Assembly: GCA_900543515.1 (NCBI GenBank)
Contig: UQRW01000004.1
Coordinates: forward strand, 1-64,000
Source of the DNA: an uncultured Collinsella sp.
GTDB lineage: Bacteria; Actinomycetota; Coriobacteriia; Coriobacteriales; Coriobacteriaceae
DNA length: 64,000 bases
Reading direction: 5' to 3'
The notes beneath the pieces are model-generated. The model did no database searches, was not told the DNA's origin, and saw nothing but the letters and a program-made list of their open reading frames with translations. Position 1 is the first letter of the stretch, and each line of letters starts with the position of its first letter. Position numbers and translations under genes: made by a program. Of the stretch, positions 41,810 to 51,109 are shown piece after piece.

Positions 41810-44578
41810 ATGCTGATGCTCAAAACCGTCACGGTACTCGAAGCCATCTCCAAGCGCCGCCGCACGGCGCGCCCTGCCGCTCATACCGGCCTGTCCAAGA
41901 ACACCATATTCGCCGCCACCCATAGTGCCGAGGACGCCCTCGTACTGCTTGACGCCACGGCAAACGGCCTCACCGTCGAGCAGGCAACTGAGCGCCTGAA
42001 CGCCGTCGGCCCCAACACCATCGAGGCAACGACCAAAACGCTCGCCCGCCGCATCGCCGACGCCTTCATCGATCCCTTCGCCGGCATCCTCGCCGCGCTC
42101 GCGCTGGTCTCGCTCTACATCGACGTGCTCGCCGTACCCGAGCCGCAGCGCGACCCCTCCACGGTCATCGTCATCGGCATCATGCTGCTGGTATCGGGCG
42201 GTATGAAGTTTATCCAGGAAGCCCGCAGCGGCAATGCGGCCGAGGCCCTTAAGGACCTGGTCTCCAACACTTGCACCGCCCTGCGCGACGGCGGGCGCAT
42301 CGAGATCCCCTTCGACGAGCTCGTCCCCGGCGATGTAATCCGCCTCTCTGCCGGCGATATGGTGCCAGCAGACGCCCGCATCATCACCGCGCGCGACCTG
42401 TTTGTGATCGAGTCCGCACTCACCGGCGAGAGCGAGGCCGTCGAGAAGACCACCGCCGTCACCGTCGTCGAGGGCGCCGACGGCTCCGCACTGCCACTCT
42501 CTGCCTGCAAGAACATCGTCTTTACCGGCACCTCCGTGCAAAACGGCGCCGCCATGGCGCTTGTCGTTGCCACCGGCTCGGACACCTACCTGGGCGGCAT
42601 CGCCAAGATGCTCAACGGGCGCGGCGAAAAAAGCGCGTTTGACCGCGGCGTCTCGAGCGTCTCCATGCTGCTGGTGCGCCTGATGCTCGTTATGGCGCCG
42701 GCCGTCTTTGCCATCAACGCCGCCACCAAGGGCAACGTCATCGACGCGCTGCTGTTCGCCACGAGCGTGGCCGTGGGCATCACGCCGCAGATGCTTCCCG
42801 TCATCGTGACCACGAGCCTGTCGCAGGGCGCCAAGGACCTCGCCCGTCGCCAGGTTATCGTCAAGGAGCTGCCGGCGATTCAAAACCTCGGAGCGATGGA
42901 CGTCCTGTGCTGCGACAAGACCGGCACCCTCACCGAAGACCGCATCGTGCTCGAGCGCTACCTCAACACCGATGGCAACGAGGACGCGCGCGTGCTGCGC
43001 CATGCGTTTTTGAACAGCTTCTTCCAGACCGGCCTCAAAAATCTTATCGACCTGGCCGTAATCGACCGTGCCGATGTGACACCCTCGACCGTCGCACCCG
43101 ATTCCATGCTGGGCCAGAGCCTGCGCGACCGCTACACCAAGGTCGACGAGGTTCCCTTCGATTTCTCGCGCCGTCGCCTGAGCGTAGTTGTCGCCGACGC
43201 CCAAGGCAAAACCCAGATGGTTACCAAGGGCGCTGCCGAGGAAATGCTCGAGATCTGCTCCTTTGTCGAGATCGATGGCATCGCTCAGCCGCTCACCGAC
43301 GAGAAGCTCGCCCAGATTCGCAAGCAGATCGCCGGACTTAACGCCGAGGGCCTACGCGTAATTGCCGTGGCGCAGAAGACCAATCCGCGCTGCGTGGGCG
43401 AGTTTGGCATCGCCGACGAGTGCGACATGGTGCTGATGGGCTTTTTGGCCTTCCTCGATCCGCCCAAAGCAAGTGCCGCGGGCGCCGTCGCCACCCTCGA
43501 GGCCAAGGGCGTGGCGGTCAAGGTCCTAACCGGCGACAACGACCGCGTCGCCGCCACCGTCTGCGAGCAGATTGGTATCGATGCGAGCAACGTCTTGCTC
43601 GGCTCCGAGATCGATACGCTCGATGACGCCGAACTTGCCGAGCGCGCCGAGAAAACCCACCTCTTCGCCAAGCTCTCGCCGCTGCAGAAGGCGCGCCTGG
43701 TACGTGTCATGCGCGAGATGCTCGGCCACACCGTGGGCTTTATGGGCGACGGCATCAACGACGCCGCCGCCATGCGTGCGAGCGATTGCGGCATCTCGGT
43801 CGATTCGGCCGTCGATATTGCCAAGGAATCCGCCGATATCATCTTGCTTCAGAAGGACCTGGGCGTGCTCGAGCGCGGCATCATCGAAGGCCGCCGCACT
43901 TACGGCAACCTGCTCAAGTACCTCAAGACCACGGTGAGCTCCAACTTTGGCAATGTGCTGTCCGTGACCGTCGCGAGCCTGTTCTTGCCGTTTTTGCCCA
44001 TGAGCGCCCTGCAGCTGGTACTGCTGTCGCTGGTCTACGAGATCGTGTGCATCGCACTGCCGTGGGACACCGTCGATGACGCCTGGACTGCCCGCCCGCG
44101 TGCCTGGGACGCCGCGTCCATCAAGGGCTTTATGCTCGAGCTGGGCCCCGTGAGCTCGCTGTTTGACATCGTGACCTTCGCCGCGCTCTTCTTTGTCGTG
44201 TGCCCCGCCGCCGTGGACGCAAGCTGGTCCGAGCTTGCCGCCGCGGGCGACGTCGCGGGTATGGCGACCTTTGCTGCGCTCTTCCAGAGCGGCTGGTTTG
44301 TCGAGTCCATGTGGTCGCAGACACTCGTGGTCCACATGTTGCGCTCCCCGCATCTGCCGAGCCCGCGCGACCACGCCGCGCCCGCATTGTGCGTTCTTAC
44401 CGTGCTGGGCCTGGCGCTCGTCACCTGGCTGCCGGCAAGCCCCATCGCCGATGCGCTCGGCCTCATGCCGCTGCCCACGAGCTTTTTTGGGCTGCTCATT
44501 GGCATCGTTACCGCCTATATCGCGCTCACCCAGCTGGCAAAGCGCCGCTACATTGCCCGCCACGGCGAGCTGCTGTAG
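41810..44578 (+). CDS. mgtA: Magnesium-translocating P-type ATPase MgtA
   Basis: 922 aa, full length for P3B ATPases. The phosphorylated Asp lies in CCDKTGTLTED (about residue 369), the dephosphorylation loop in ALTGESEAV (about 204) and the hinge in MGDGINDAAA (about 645). About ten TM helices are present, with the family-specific C-terminal six-helix bundle. It imports Mg2+ with ATP at low external Mg2+. AAGGAGG precedes ATG 41810. The 430-bp upstream region holds a promoter, hairpins and a 23-codon leader frame, suggesting post-initiation control. Confidence 0.95.
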   Translation: MLMLKTVTVLEAISKRRRTARPAAHTGLSKNTIFAATHSAEDALVLLDATANGLTVEQATERLNAVGPNTIEATTKTLARRIADAFIDPFAGILAALALVSLYIDVLAVPEPQRDPSTVIVIGIMLLVSGGMKFIQEARSGNAAEALKDLVSNTCTALRDGGRIEIPFDELVPGDVIRLSAGDMVPADARIITARDLFVIESALTGESEAVEKTTAVTVVEGADGSALPLSACKNIVFTGTSVQNGAAMALVVATGSDTYLGGIAKMLNGRGEKSAFDRGVSSVSMLLVRLMLVMAPAVFAINAATKGNVIDALLFATSVAVGITPQMLPVIVTTSLSQGAKDLARRQVIVKELPAIQNLGAMDVLCCDKTGTLTEDRIVLERYLNTDGNEDARVLRHAFLNSFFQTGLKNLIDLAVIDRADVTPSTVAPDSMLGQSLRDRYTKVDEVPFDFSRRRLSVVVADAQGKTQMVTKGAAEEMLEICSFVEIDGIAQPLTDEKLAQIRKQIAGLNAEGLRVIAVAQKTNPRCVGEFGIADECDMVLMGFLAFLDPPKASAAGAVATLEAKGVAVKVLTGDNDRVAATVCEQIGIDASNVLLGSEIDTLDDAELAERAEKTHLFAKLSPLQKARLVRVMREMLGHTVGFMGDGINDAAAMRASDCGISVDSAVDIAKESADIILLQKDLGVLERGIIEGRRTYGNLLKYLKTTVSSNFGNVLSVTVASLFLPFLPMSALQLVLLSLVYEIVCIALPWDTVDDAWTARPRAWDAASIKGFMLELGPVSSLFDIVTFAALFFVVCPAAVDASWSELAAAGDVAGMATFAALFQSGWFVESMWSQTLVVHMLRSPHLPSPRDHAAPALCVLTVLGLALVTWLPASPIADALGLMPLPTSFFGLLIGIVTAYIALTQLAKRRYIARHGELL

Positions 44579-44678
44579 CAAGTAGACGGAAAACACCCTG
44601 CCAGCTGCCGTTGCCACTACCACAGCTGCCAACGCCGCTGCCGTTGCCTCTGCCGCCGCCGCAGTCTATCCCCCCAGC

Positions 44679-44745
44679 AGTTGCGGTGAAATAGTTCCTG
44701 TTTGCCCCGTGACTTTAATTTAGGGACTATTCCACCGCGACTTAT
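44679..44745. repeat. TTGCGGTGAAATAG hairpin, copy 3
   Basis: 19-bp stem with two mismatches, 44680-44698 with 44723-44741, lying 12 bp 3' of the gene ending at 44757. Same orientation as the copies at 7914 and 22250. Confidence 0.85.
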
Positions 44746-44756
44746 TGGGAGATTAG

Positions 44757-46301
44757 CTAGTCCTTGGGTGTCCAGGACCAGAAGAAGTTGATGAGGGCCA
44801 CGCGCGAGGCGGTGCCGGTCTTTTTGTTGATCGAGGAAATGTGACGATAGAGCGTGGAGCGCGAAAGGAAAAGCGTTGTGGCGATGTCCTGAACGCTCTG
44901 GTCCGAAACGACCAAGACCTCAAGAATATCGCGCTCGCGCCTTGTAAGCCCAAAGGTGACGACGAAGGCATCGAGGCGTTCATCGGACGTGGGCTCCGCT
45001 GCCTCCACGGGCTCGGGGTCGGAGCATGTGGGCGCAAGATCCCCACCAAGATCGTCGGTGGCAAGCGGCAGTCCGTCCCGCATCGCGGCATCATCGGCTC
45101 GTTGCCCCAACTGCCCCAGCAGCGTAATCGCAATGCCCACAAACATCACGAGCGCCGCACCGATCGCAGCCAGCACGTTTTGACTCGAGATGATCGCCAC
45201 TGCCGGCGCCGTCACGAACATCGAGCACACGTTGTTGACGACGCGACCCATGCACGGCCAAAAATATGACCAGCGCGCATAGAGCGAGACGGCGGCATAT
45301 TTTGTGGTAAAGAACACCACGAAAAAGCCCGAGCCCAGATAAAAGATGATCGTGGCAGCAAGCTCGTTGCCGCCATTGCCATCGACGATGAGCACAAAGA
45401 ACGAAAGCGTGGACAGTATGGCGGCACATGTCATGCCGATATTCATATACGAGCGGCCGTGCAGGTCAAATAGTGCGCCAGCGACCAACGAGCTCACGAC
45501 AAGCAGCAGGCGCGGCCAATCGCCCAAATCGACGGTTCCGACAGCATGCAGGGTCGTGAAGCCCGCGTTGAGAGCGGCGAATACGCTGGAAAGATACGCC
45601 GTCGCCACGGTCAGGCGAACTACGGCGCGACGGAATGCCGCCTTTGCCTCGGGATCGTCATGCCACTTGGCGCCATATTCCAGAGCATCTACCGAAAGCC
45701 CGGCAGCACTGGGTTCAAAGCTGGGATCGGACTCGTCGCGCAGCTTGGCGCGTCGGGCACCGTGGAGCAACGCCACCTGCGCGATCGCACAGACGACCAG
45801 AACAGCCTGCTGAGGAATGCCGACAGGCATCACCATGTGGTTGAGAACCTGCACCAGAACGCCCATGGCGTAAGAAAGTGCGGCGGCGCGCGCCAAGCAG
45901 GGCGTTCGCGCAAAGCGCCTCGCAAAATTTGCATGAGCAGTCGATCCGCAGTAGCCCAGCGCGCAGCACGCCACCAAACCGCCGGCAATTACCACCTCAA
46001 CCTGAACCGCCATAATCAACAGCAGCAATACCGCCACCAGCAAAACGCCCGTGACGTCACTCGTTGCGTCGATAGCATGGGGACGGCGATAGTACAGAAT
46101 GGGACGCACAAAGAAGCCAATCACGCTCGCGCCGATGACAAGGCTCTCATAAATAACGACCTCGTTCGGAGACACGAACTCGGCCATGCGCACATCAAAA
46201 AGATACTCGCACGCCAAAAACGTGAAGAAGAACAGCGCCAGGCATATAATCTCCCGAATGCCCCGACGCAAATATGCGGTTGTGTCTCCCATGCCCCTCA
46301 T
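44757..46301 (-). CDS. Multi-TM membrane protein with C-terminal LuxR-type HTH
   Basis: 514 aa from ATG 46301 (GGGGG six nt upstream). Twelve or so TM segments occupy residues 15-425 in an MFS-like arrangement. A linker of about 30 acidic residues leads to a LuxR DNA-binding domain at about 450-505 (FGLTRRERDILEVLVV, TTLFLSRSTLYRHISSINKKTG). Membrane-bound LuxR regulators of this build are abundant in Coriobacteriia; signals and targets are mostly unknown. It should sense at the membrane and bind DNA from there. It reads convergently to mgtA. Confidence 0.88.
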   Translation of the reverse strand: MRGMGDTTAYLRRGIREIICLALFFFTFLACEYLFDVRMAEFVSPNEVVIYESLVIGASVIGFFVRPILYYRRPHAIDATSDVTGVLLVAVLLLLIMAVQVEVVIAGGLVACCALGYCGSTAHANFARRFARTPCLARAAALSYAMGVLVQVLNHMVMPVGIPQQAVLVVCAIAQVALLHGARRAKLRDESDPSFEPSAAGLSVDALEYGAKWHDDPEAKAAFRRAVVRLTVATAYLSSVFAALNAGFTTLHAVGTVDLGDWPRLLLVVSSLVAGALFDLHGRSYMNIGMTCAAILSTLSFFVLIVDGNGGNELAATIIFYLGSGFFVVFFTTKYAAVSLYARWSYFWPCMGRVVNNVCSMFVTAPAVAIISSQNVLAAIGAALVMFVGIAITLLGQLGQRADDAAMRDGLPLATDDLGGDLAPTCSDPEPVEAAEPTSDERLDAFVVTFGLTRRERDILEVLVVSDQSVQDIATTLFLSRSTLYRHISSINKKTGTASRVALINFFWSWTPKD

Positions 46302-46704
46302 GGTTAACCCCCAGCCGCTCAATTGTCTGGAAATCTATTTTAATAAAGAACCAGTCTCAATATCGAAGCCAGGCTCGAAATGCTGCCAATTCGACCCCAG
46401 CCGTCCACATCACGCCGCGATTTTGAGCCGCATGGACCAGAAGGGACGCGCGCGATCTCTAGCTCGGCCAGGAGTGTCTCCAACTGCCACTCATTTAAGT
46501 ACGTCCCCAATGAGTGCCTTCGAGCGCCTTCGACAAAGAGTGTCCCCCGCGACTAGTCGTTTAAGAACGTCCCCAACGACTAGTCAAAAAATGGGCCATG
46601 TGTCCCAGTTGTGGAGACTCCTTGAGCCGTCTGGGTATCGTGAAAGATCGCGCACTCCCCCATCATCAAAAGTGACACACGCTACCTGTTGATGGGAGGC
46701 AGCC
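46302..46704. repeat. Gene-free region with two AACGTCCCC-loop hairpins
   Basis: Between divergent genes. Hairpins CACTCATT..AATGAGTG (46488-46516, loop TAAGTACGTCCCC) and GACTAGTCGTT..AACGACTAGTC (46551-46585, loop TAAGAACGTCCCC) share the loop but not the stem sequence. The same hairpin leads structured-element copies 1-3, yet here it stands without the rest. The promoters of both flanking genes should lie here; no clear boxes were identified. Confidence 0.75.
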
Positions 46705-47442
46705 ATGGGCTTCTTTGACAAGATGTTCGAGAAGAAAGAGTGCGCGATTTGCGGTACCGAGCTGGGACTTTTGGGAAAGACCAAGATCAACGAAGGCTAC
46801 CTGTGCAAAGAGTGCGCCGGCAAGCTCTCCCCCTACTTTCACGGCTATCGCTCCAGCACCGCGAACGATATCCGCGAGCAGCTCGCCTACCGCGAGGCCA
46901 ATGCCGAGCGCCTGGCCTCGTTCAACCCCACGCGCACGCTCTCTGCCGGGCGCACCAACATCATGCTCGACGAAGACGCGGGCCTGCTGATCATCACTTC
47001 GCAGAGCCGCTGGCGCGACGCCAATCCCGACATCATCGAGTTCTCACAGGTACTCGGCTGCGATATGGATATTGACGAGCATCGCACCGAGATCTATCGC
47101 GAGACCAAGGACGGCGAGCGCGAGAGCTATAACCCGCCGCGCTACGACCTGGATTACGACTTTAATCTGACCATCCATGTCAACACGCCGTACTTTACCG
47201 AGATCAACCTGCGCGTGAACGACTCCACCATCGATCAGCGCGGTTCCATCGAATACCGCGAGGCCAAGCGCCAGGCAACCGAGGTCCGCGACGCGCTGGT
47301 GCAGCTGCGCCAGGAGACGCGCGACAGCGTCGTGGCCGCCAAGGCCCCCAAGACCGCGGTCACCTGCCCCTTCTGCGGTGCAACCACCATTCCCGATGCC
47401 AGTGGGCGCTGCGAATACTGTGGCGGCGCCATCGGCGCATAG
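46705..47442 (+). CDS. DUF4428 zinc-finger protein
   Basis: 245 aa. An N-terminal zinc finger with CAICGTELGLLGKTKINEGYLCKECAGKL (Cys pairs at about 13/16 and 34/37) is the DUF4428 signature; a second ribbon at the C-terminus has CPFCGATTIPDASGRCEYCGG. The middle is a beta-rich domain with no TM helix. Function unknown. It opens an operon with the zinc-ribbon membrane protein (25 bp on) and the SPFH protein, an arrangement resembling Bacillus ydjGHI. Confidence 0.82.
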   Translation: MGFFDKMFEKKECAICGTELGLLGKTKINEGYLCKECAGKLSPYFHGYRSSTANDIREQLAYREANAERLASFNPTRTLSAGRTNIMLDEDAGLLIITSQSRWRDANPDIIEFSQVLGCDMDIDEHRTEIYRETKDGERESYNPPRYDLDYDFNLTIHVNTPYFTEINLRVNDSTIDQRGSIEYREAKRQATEVRDALVQLRQETRDSVVAAKAPKTAVTCPFCGATTIPDASGRCEYCGGAIGA

Positions 47443-47466
47443 CCTCCGGCACGGAAAGGACCGATC

Positions 47467-48789
47467 ATGGCCTTCGAGAGCGTCAACTATCAGTGCCCCG
47501 CGTGTGGCGGCCCCCTGCATTTTGCCAGTGCCGAGCAAAAGCTCGTCTGCGACTACTGCGATTCGCGTTTTGAAGTCGAAGAGGTCGAGGCCCTCTATCG
47601 CGAGCGCCAGGACAAGGCAGACGCCAAAGCCGACGCCGCAGCGGCGGCACCCAAGCCCGCGACCGACGCTGCGGTGCAGGAGCTCGCCCAAAACGCCGGC
47701 TATATCTGCTCGTCGTGCGGCGCCGAGCTAATCTCGGATGGCACCGTCGCCGTTACCACCTGCCCGTACTGCGGCAACCCCGCCGTGGCACCCGGTCAGC
47801 TCTCGGGCGACTTCTCACCCGACCTGGTGATTCCGTTTAAGCTCGGCCGCGACGACGTTATGGCCGCGCTCAAAGAGCACTACAAGGGCAAGATCCTGCT
47901 GCCCAAGAGCTTTGTCACCGGCAACCACATCGACGAAGTCCAAGGCGTCTACGTGCCGTTTTGGCTTTACGGCGCCCGCGTGGACGGCGAAGTGTACTTT
48001 GATGCGACCAACGAGACCGTGACCGAGGAATCCGACCGCACCGTCACGACCACCGACCACTACGACGCCTACCGCAAGGGAAACATCTCGTTTAAGCGCG
48101 TGCCCGTCGACGGATCGTCCAAGATGCCCGACGGCCACATGGACGCCATCGAGCCGTTTGACTACGATGCCCTGCGCCCGTTTTCGGTCGCGTATATGCC
48201 CGGCTACATCGCCAACCGCTACGACGAGGACTGCGAAACCTGCAAGGCGCGCGCCGAACGCCGCATGGAGGAAAGCACGATCTCGGCCCTGCGCGAAACC
48301 GTCGTCGACGAATATGACGATGCCACGGTCGAAAGCAAGCAGCTCGACTACACCTGGGAAGACAGCGACTATGCCCTGTTCCCCGTGTGGATGCTTTCCA
48401 CCTCGTGGAACGGCAAGAGCTACCTGTTTGCCATGAACGGCCAAACCGGCCGTATGGTCGGCGAGCTTCCTTGCTCCAAGCCCAAGCTCGCTATCGCCTC
48501 GGTGCTGTTCTTTGTGATCGGATTTGTCCTCTCCCAGATCCTCTTCATGGGTGAGAACGCCTTCGATCCGGATTACCTCACCTTTGATATCGAGGGCATC
48601 CTCATCAACATCGTCGCGCCGCTGATCATCGTGGTCATCGCAGACGTGCTGCTGGTGGGCCAGCTCAAGACGGCCAACGAGGCCACCCACGCCGATTGCT
48701 ACTGTGGCGAGCTCGACCTGACCGAGAAGCACGACACCTTCAGCCACACCGAGACCACCGTTGTCATGAAGGACGACAAGGACGATTAA
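47467..48789 (+). CDS. TFIIB-type zinc-ribbon membrane protein, YdjG-like
   Basis: 440 aa. Two zinc ribbons are at the N-terminus, YQCPACGGPLHF..CDYCDSRF (about 9-35) and CSSCGAELISDGTVAVTTCPYCG (about 80-102). A large soluble domain follows (VIPFKLGRDDVMAALKEHYKG, VQGVYVPFWLYGARVDGEVY), then two TM helices at about 338-360 and 375-400. This architecture matches B. subtilis YdjG, which with YdjF (PspA type), YdjH and YdjI forms a membrane stress module. No PspA gene is seen here. Confidence 0.82.
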   Translation: MAFESVNYQCPACGGPLHFASAEQKLVCDYCDSRFEVEEVEALYRERQDKADAKADAAAAAPKPATDAAVQELAQNAGYICSSCGAELISDGTVAVTTCPYCGNPAVAPGQLSGDFSPDLVIPFKLGRDDVMAALKEHYKGKILLPKSFVTGNHIDEVQGVYVPFWLYGARVDGEVYFDATNETVTEESDRTVTTTDHYDAYRKGNISFKRVPVDGSSKMPDGHMDAIEPFDYDALRPFSVAYMPGYIANRYDEDCETCKARAERRMEESTISALRETVVDEYDDATVESKQLDYTWEDSDYALFPVWMLSTSWNGKSYLFAMNGQTGRMVGELPCSKPKLAIASVLFFVIGFVLSQILFMGENAFDPDYLTFDIEGILINIVAPLIIVVIADVLLVGQLKTANEATHADCYCGELDLTEKHDTFSHTETTVVMKDDKDD

Positions 48790-48837
48790 CCATCCTGACC
48801 AATACCACCCGGCCTTTGACGAGAAAGGAAGATCACC

Positions 48838-50076
48838 ATGGGACTCTTGAAAGCTGGATTGGGTGCTGCCGGCGGCGTCATGGCCGACCAGTGGAAGGAA
48901 TTTATCTACTGCGAATCGATGCCCGCTGACGTCTTGGCCTGCAAGGGCAGCAAGCGCACCGGCGGCCGCAGCTCCAACACGCGCGGCGAGGACAACGTCA
49001 TCTCCAACGGCTCGGTCATCGCCGTCAACGACGGCCAGGGCATGCTCGTGGTGCAAAACGGCAAGATCATCGAAGTCGCGCTGGAGCCCGGTGAGTTCGT
49101 CTTTGACACCGGCAGCGAGCCGAGCGTCTTTAGCGGCAACCTGGGCGATTCCATCAAGGAGACCTTCGCCAATATCGGCAGCCGCTTTACTTTTGGCGGC
49201 GACGCGGGCAAGGACCAGCGTGTCTACTTCATCAACACCAAGGAGATCATCGGCAACAAGTACGGCACCGCCTCGCCCGTGCCCTTCCGCGTGGTCGATA
49301 ACAACATTGGCCTGGACGTCGACATCTCCGTGCGCTGCAACGGCGAGTATTCGTACCGCATCACCAACCCGCTGCTGTTCTACACCAACGTATGCGGCAA
49401 CGTGACCGATAGCTACACGCGCGACAAGATCGACAGCCAGCTTAAGTCCGAGCTGCTCACCGCCCTGCAGCCCGCCTTTGCCAAGATCTCGGAGATGGGC
49501 ATCCGCTACAGCGCCATCCCCGGCCACACCACCGAGCTCGCCCGCGCGCTCAACGAGGTCCTCTCTGCCGACTGGCGTGACCTGCGCGGCGTCGAGATCG
49601 TAAGCTTTGGCGTCAACTCCATCGCCGCCTCGCAAGAGGACGAGCAGATGATCAAGGACCTGCAGAAAGCCGCGGTCATGCGCGATCCCACCATGGCAGC
49701 CGCCAACATTGCCAGCGCCCAGAGCGACGCAATGCGCGCGGCAGCCGCCAACCCCAACGGCGCGATGGCAGGCTTTATGGGCATGGGCATGGCGGGTGGC
49801 ATGGGCGGCATGAACGCCAGCCAGCTGTTCGCCGCCGGCCAGGCACAGCAGCAGGCCGCCCCGCAGCCGGCTCCGGCACCCACTCCCACACCGGCTCCCG
49901 CCGCACCTGCGGCCGGCGCATGGACCTGCAGCTGCGGCGCCACCAACACCGGCAAGTTCTGCTCCGAGTGCGGTAGTCCCGCACCCGCCCCGGCACCGGC
50001 CAAGTGGTTCTGCCCCAACTGCGGCAGCGAAAACGGCGGCAAGTTCTGCAGCAACTGCGGAACGCCCCGGCCCTAG
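48838..50076 (+). CDS. SPFH-domain protein with C-terminal zinc ribbons, YdjI-like
   Basis: 412 aa. The SPFH/prohibitin-like domain fills residues 20-290 (MLVVQNGKIIEVALEPGEF, VPFRVVDNNIGLDVDISVRC, EDEQMIKDLQKAAVM). It is followed by a Gly/Met/Ala-rich stretch, a Pro/Ala linker and two zinc ribbons (CSCGATNTGKFCSECGSP and CPNCGSENGGKFCSNCGTP). No TM helix is evident, so it probably binds the membrane via the YdjG-like partner. Third gene of the operon; SPFH proteins build membrane-associated assemblies. Confidence 0.88.
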   Translation: MGLLKAGLGAAGGVMADQWKEFIYCESMPADVLACKGSKRTGGRSSNTRGEDNVISNGSVIAVNDGQGMLVVQNGKIIEVALEPGEFVFDTGSEPSVFSGNLGDSIKETFANIGSRFTFGGDAGKDQRVYFINTKEIIGNKYGTASPVPFRVVDNNIGLDVDISVRCNGEYSYRITNPLLFYTNVCGNVTDSYTRDKIDSQLKSELLTALQPAFAKISEMGIRYSAIPGHTTELARALNEVLSADWRDLRGVEIVSFGVNSIAASQEDEQMIKDLQKAAVMRDPTMAAANIASAQSDAMRAAAANPNGAMAGFMGMGMAGGMGGMNASQLFAAGQAQQQAAPQPAPAPTPTPAPAAPAAGAWTCSCGATNTGKFCSECGSPAPAPAPAKWFCPNCGSENGGKFCSNCGTPRP

Positions 50077-50155
50077 CCCCTCTATCTGGTAATTGGCGGG
50101 GGATCCGCCACCCCGCATTTGTTTCTATAGGTTTCGTTCGATAAAGGAGGACACC

Positions 50156-50998
50156 ATGAAGACAACGTTCAAAAAGTCCGCGCTCGCATTCCTGACATGT
50201 ATCTTGGCGCTCGCCTTTGCCCTGACGGGCTGCAGCGGCGGCGGCAAAGACCCCAAGGCCAACTTCGTCGGCAGCTGGCAGTACTCGGGTGGAACCTTGG
50301 ACGGCGAAGAGCTGACCGATGAGTACATGGACATGCTCAAGGAGTGGGGCCTCAACTGCGTCCTGATCCTCGACGAGGACGGCACAGGCGTCCTCGATAT
50401 GTTCCTTGAGGTCGCCGACCTGAAATGGGAAGCCAAGGACGCCACCACCGTAACGATCACCGCCGAAGATGAGTCGCACGACCTGAAGCTCAAGGACGAC
50501 AAGCTCGTCCTGGAGGTGGAAGGCGACAAGCTTATCTTCACCAAGTCCGACAAGGATCTGTCCGGCACGGTGAAGAAGGATCGCGAGGCGGCCGAGAAGG
50601 AAGAAGAGGTCGATGAGGCCGTCGAAGACGACGACGTCCAGAGTGTCGAAATCTCCCCCGCCGTCACCGTCGCCGATGACGATCTGTGCACCATCACCAT
50701 CACCGAGAAATTCAAGGACGACTGGGGCGACATCGGCTTTGTCGTCAACATCACCAACAAGAGCGACAAGGACCTGACCTTCTACGCTCCTTCCGGCAAG
50801 ACCAACGTCAACGGCACTATGAAGGAACCCTGGTTCTCGGCTAACCTGATGCCCGGCACCAGCGCCACCGAGGAATTCACGTTCTCGAGCGGCGAGCTTG
50901 ACAGCCTTGACGACCTGGTCAATACGACCATCGGCATCGACGCCTACCTGACCGATTCCTACGAGGACGTCGCCTCCTACAGCGCAACCATCGCGTAG
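50156..50998 (+). CDS. Secreted lipoprotein, hypothetical
   Basis: 280 aa from ATG 50156 (AAAGGAGG, ideal spacing). Signal peptide KSALAFLTCILALAFALTGC, with lipidated Cys near residue 24. The mature part has a lipocalin-like or beta-rich first half (FVGSWQYSGGTLDGEELTD, GTGVLDMFLEV), a strongly acidic linker (EEEVDEAVEDDD) and a second beta domain resembling a DUF4352/telokin-type Ig fold. It follows the SPFH gene by 79 bp and may belong to the same transcript. Ends at the terminator 51051-51089. Confidence 0.8.
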   Translation: MKTTFKKSALAFLTCILALAFALTGCSGGGKDPKANFVGSWQYSGGTLDGEELTDEYMDMLKEWGLNCVLILDEDGTGVLDMFLEVADLKWEAKDATTVTITAEDESHDLKLKDDKLVLEVEGDKLIFTKSDKDLSGTVKKDREAAEKEEEVDEAVEDDDVQSVEISPAVTVADDDLCTITITEKFKDDWGDIGFVVNITNKSDKDLTFYAPSGKTNVNGTMKEPWFSANLMPGTSATEEFTFSSGELDSLDDLVNTTIGIDAYLTDSYEDVASYSATIA

Positions 50999-51050
50999 CG
51001 GCAGACATCGACGGCCGCGGATTGGCGGATACATCCGCGCACATGTCAGG

Positions 51051-51089
51051 CGGGGCCGCAGGAGTTGATCCTGCGGCCCCGTCGTTTTT
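51051..51089 (+). terminator. Rho-independent terminator after the lipoprotein gene
   Basis: 12-bp perfect stem CGGGGCCGCAGG / CCTGCGGCCCCG, 7-nt loop, then TCGTTTTTG. It closes the 46.7-51 kb unit. Confidence 0.9.
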
Positions 51090-51109
51090 GTGCCGATGCG
51101 TAACGAGCG

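Noticed and set aside
41783..43204. 473-codon minus-strand frame opposite mgtA
   Set aside because: Antisense of the P-type ATPase; composition is that of a shadow frame.
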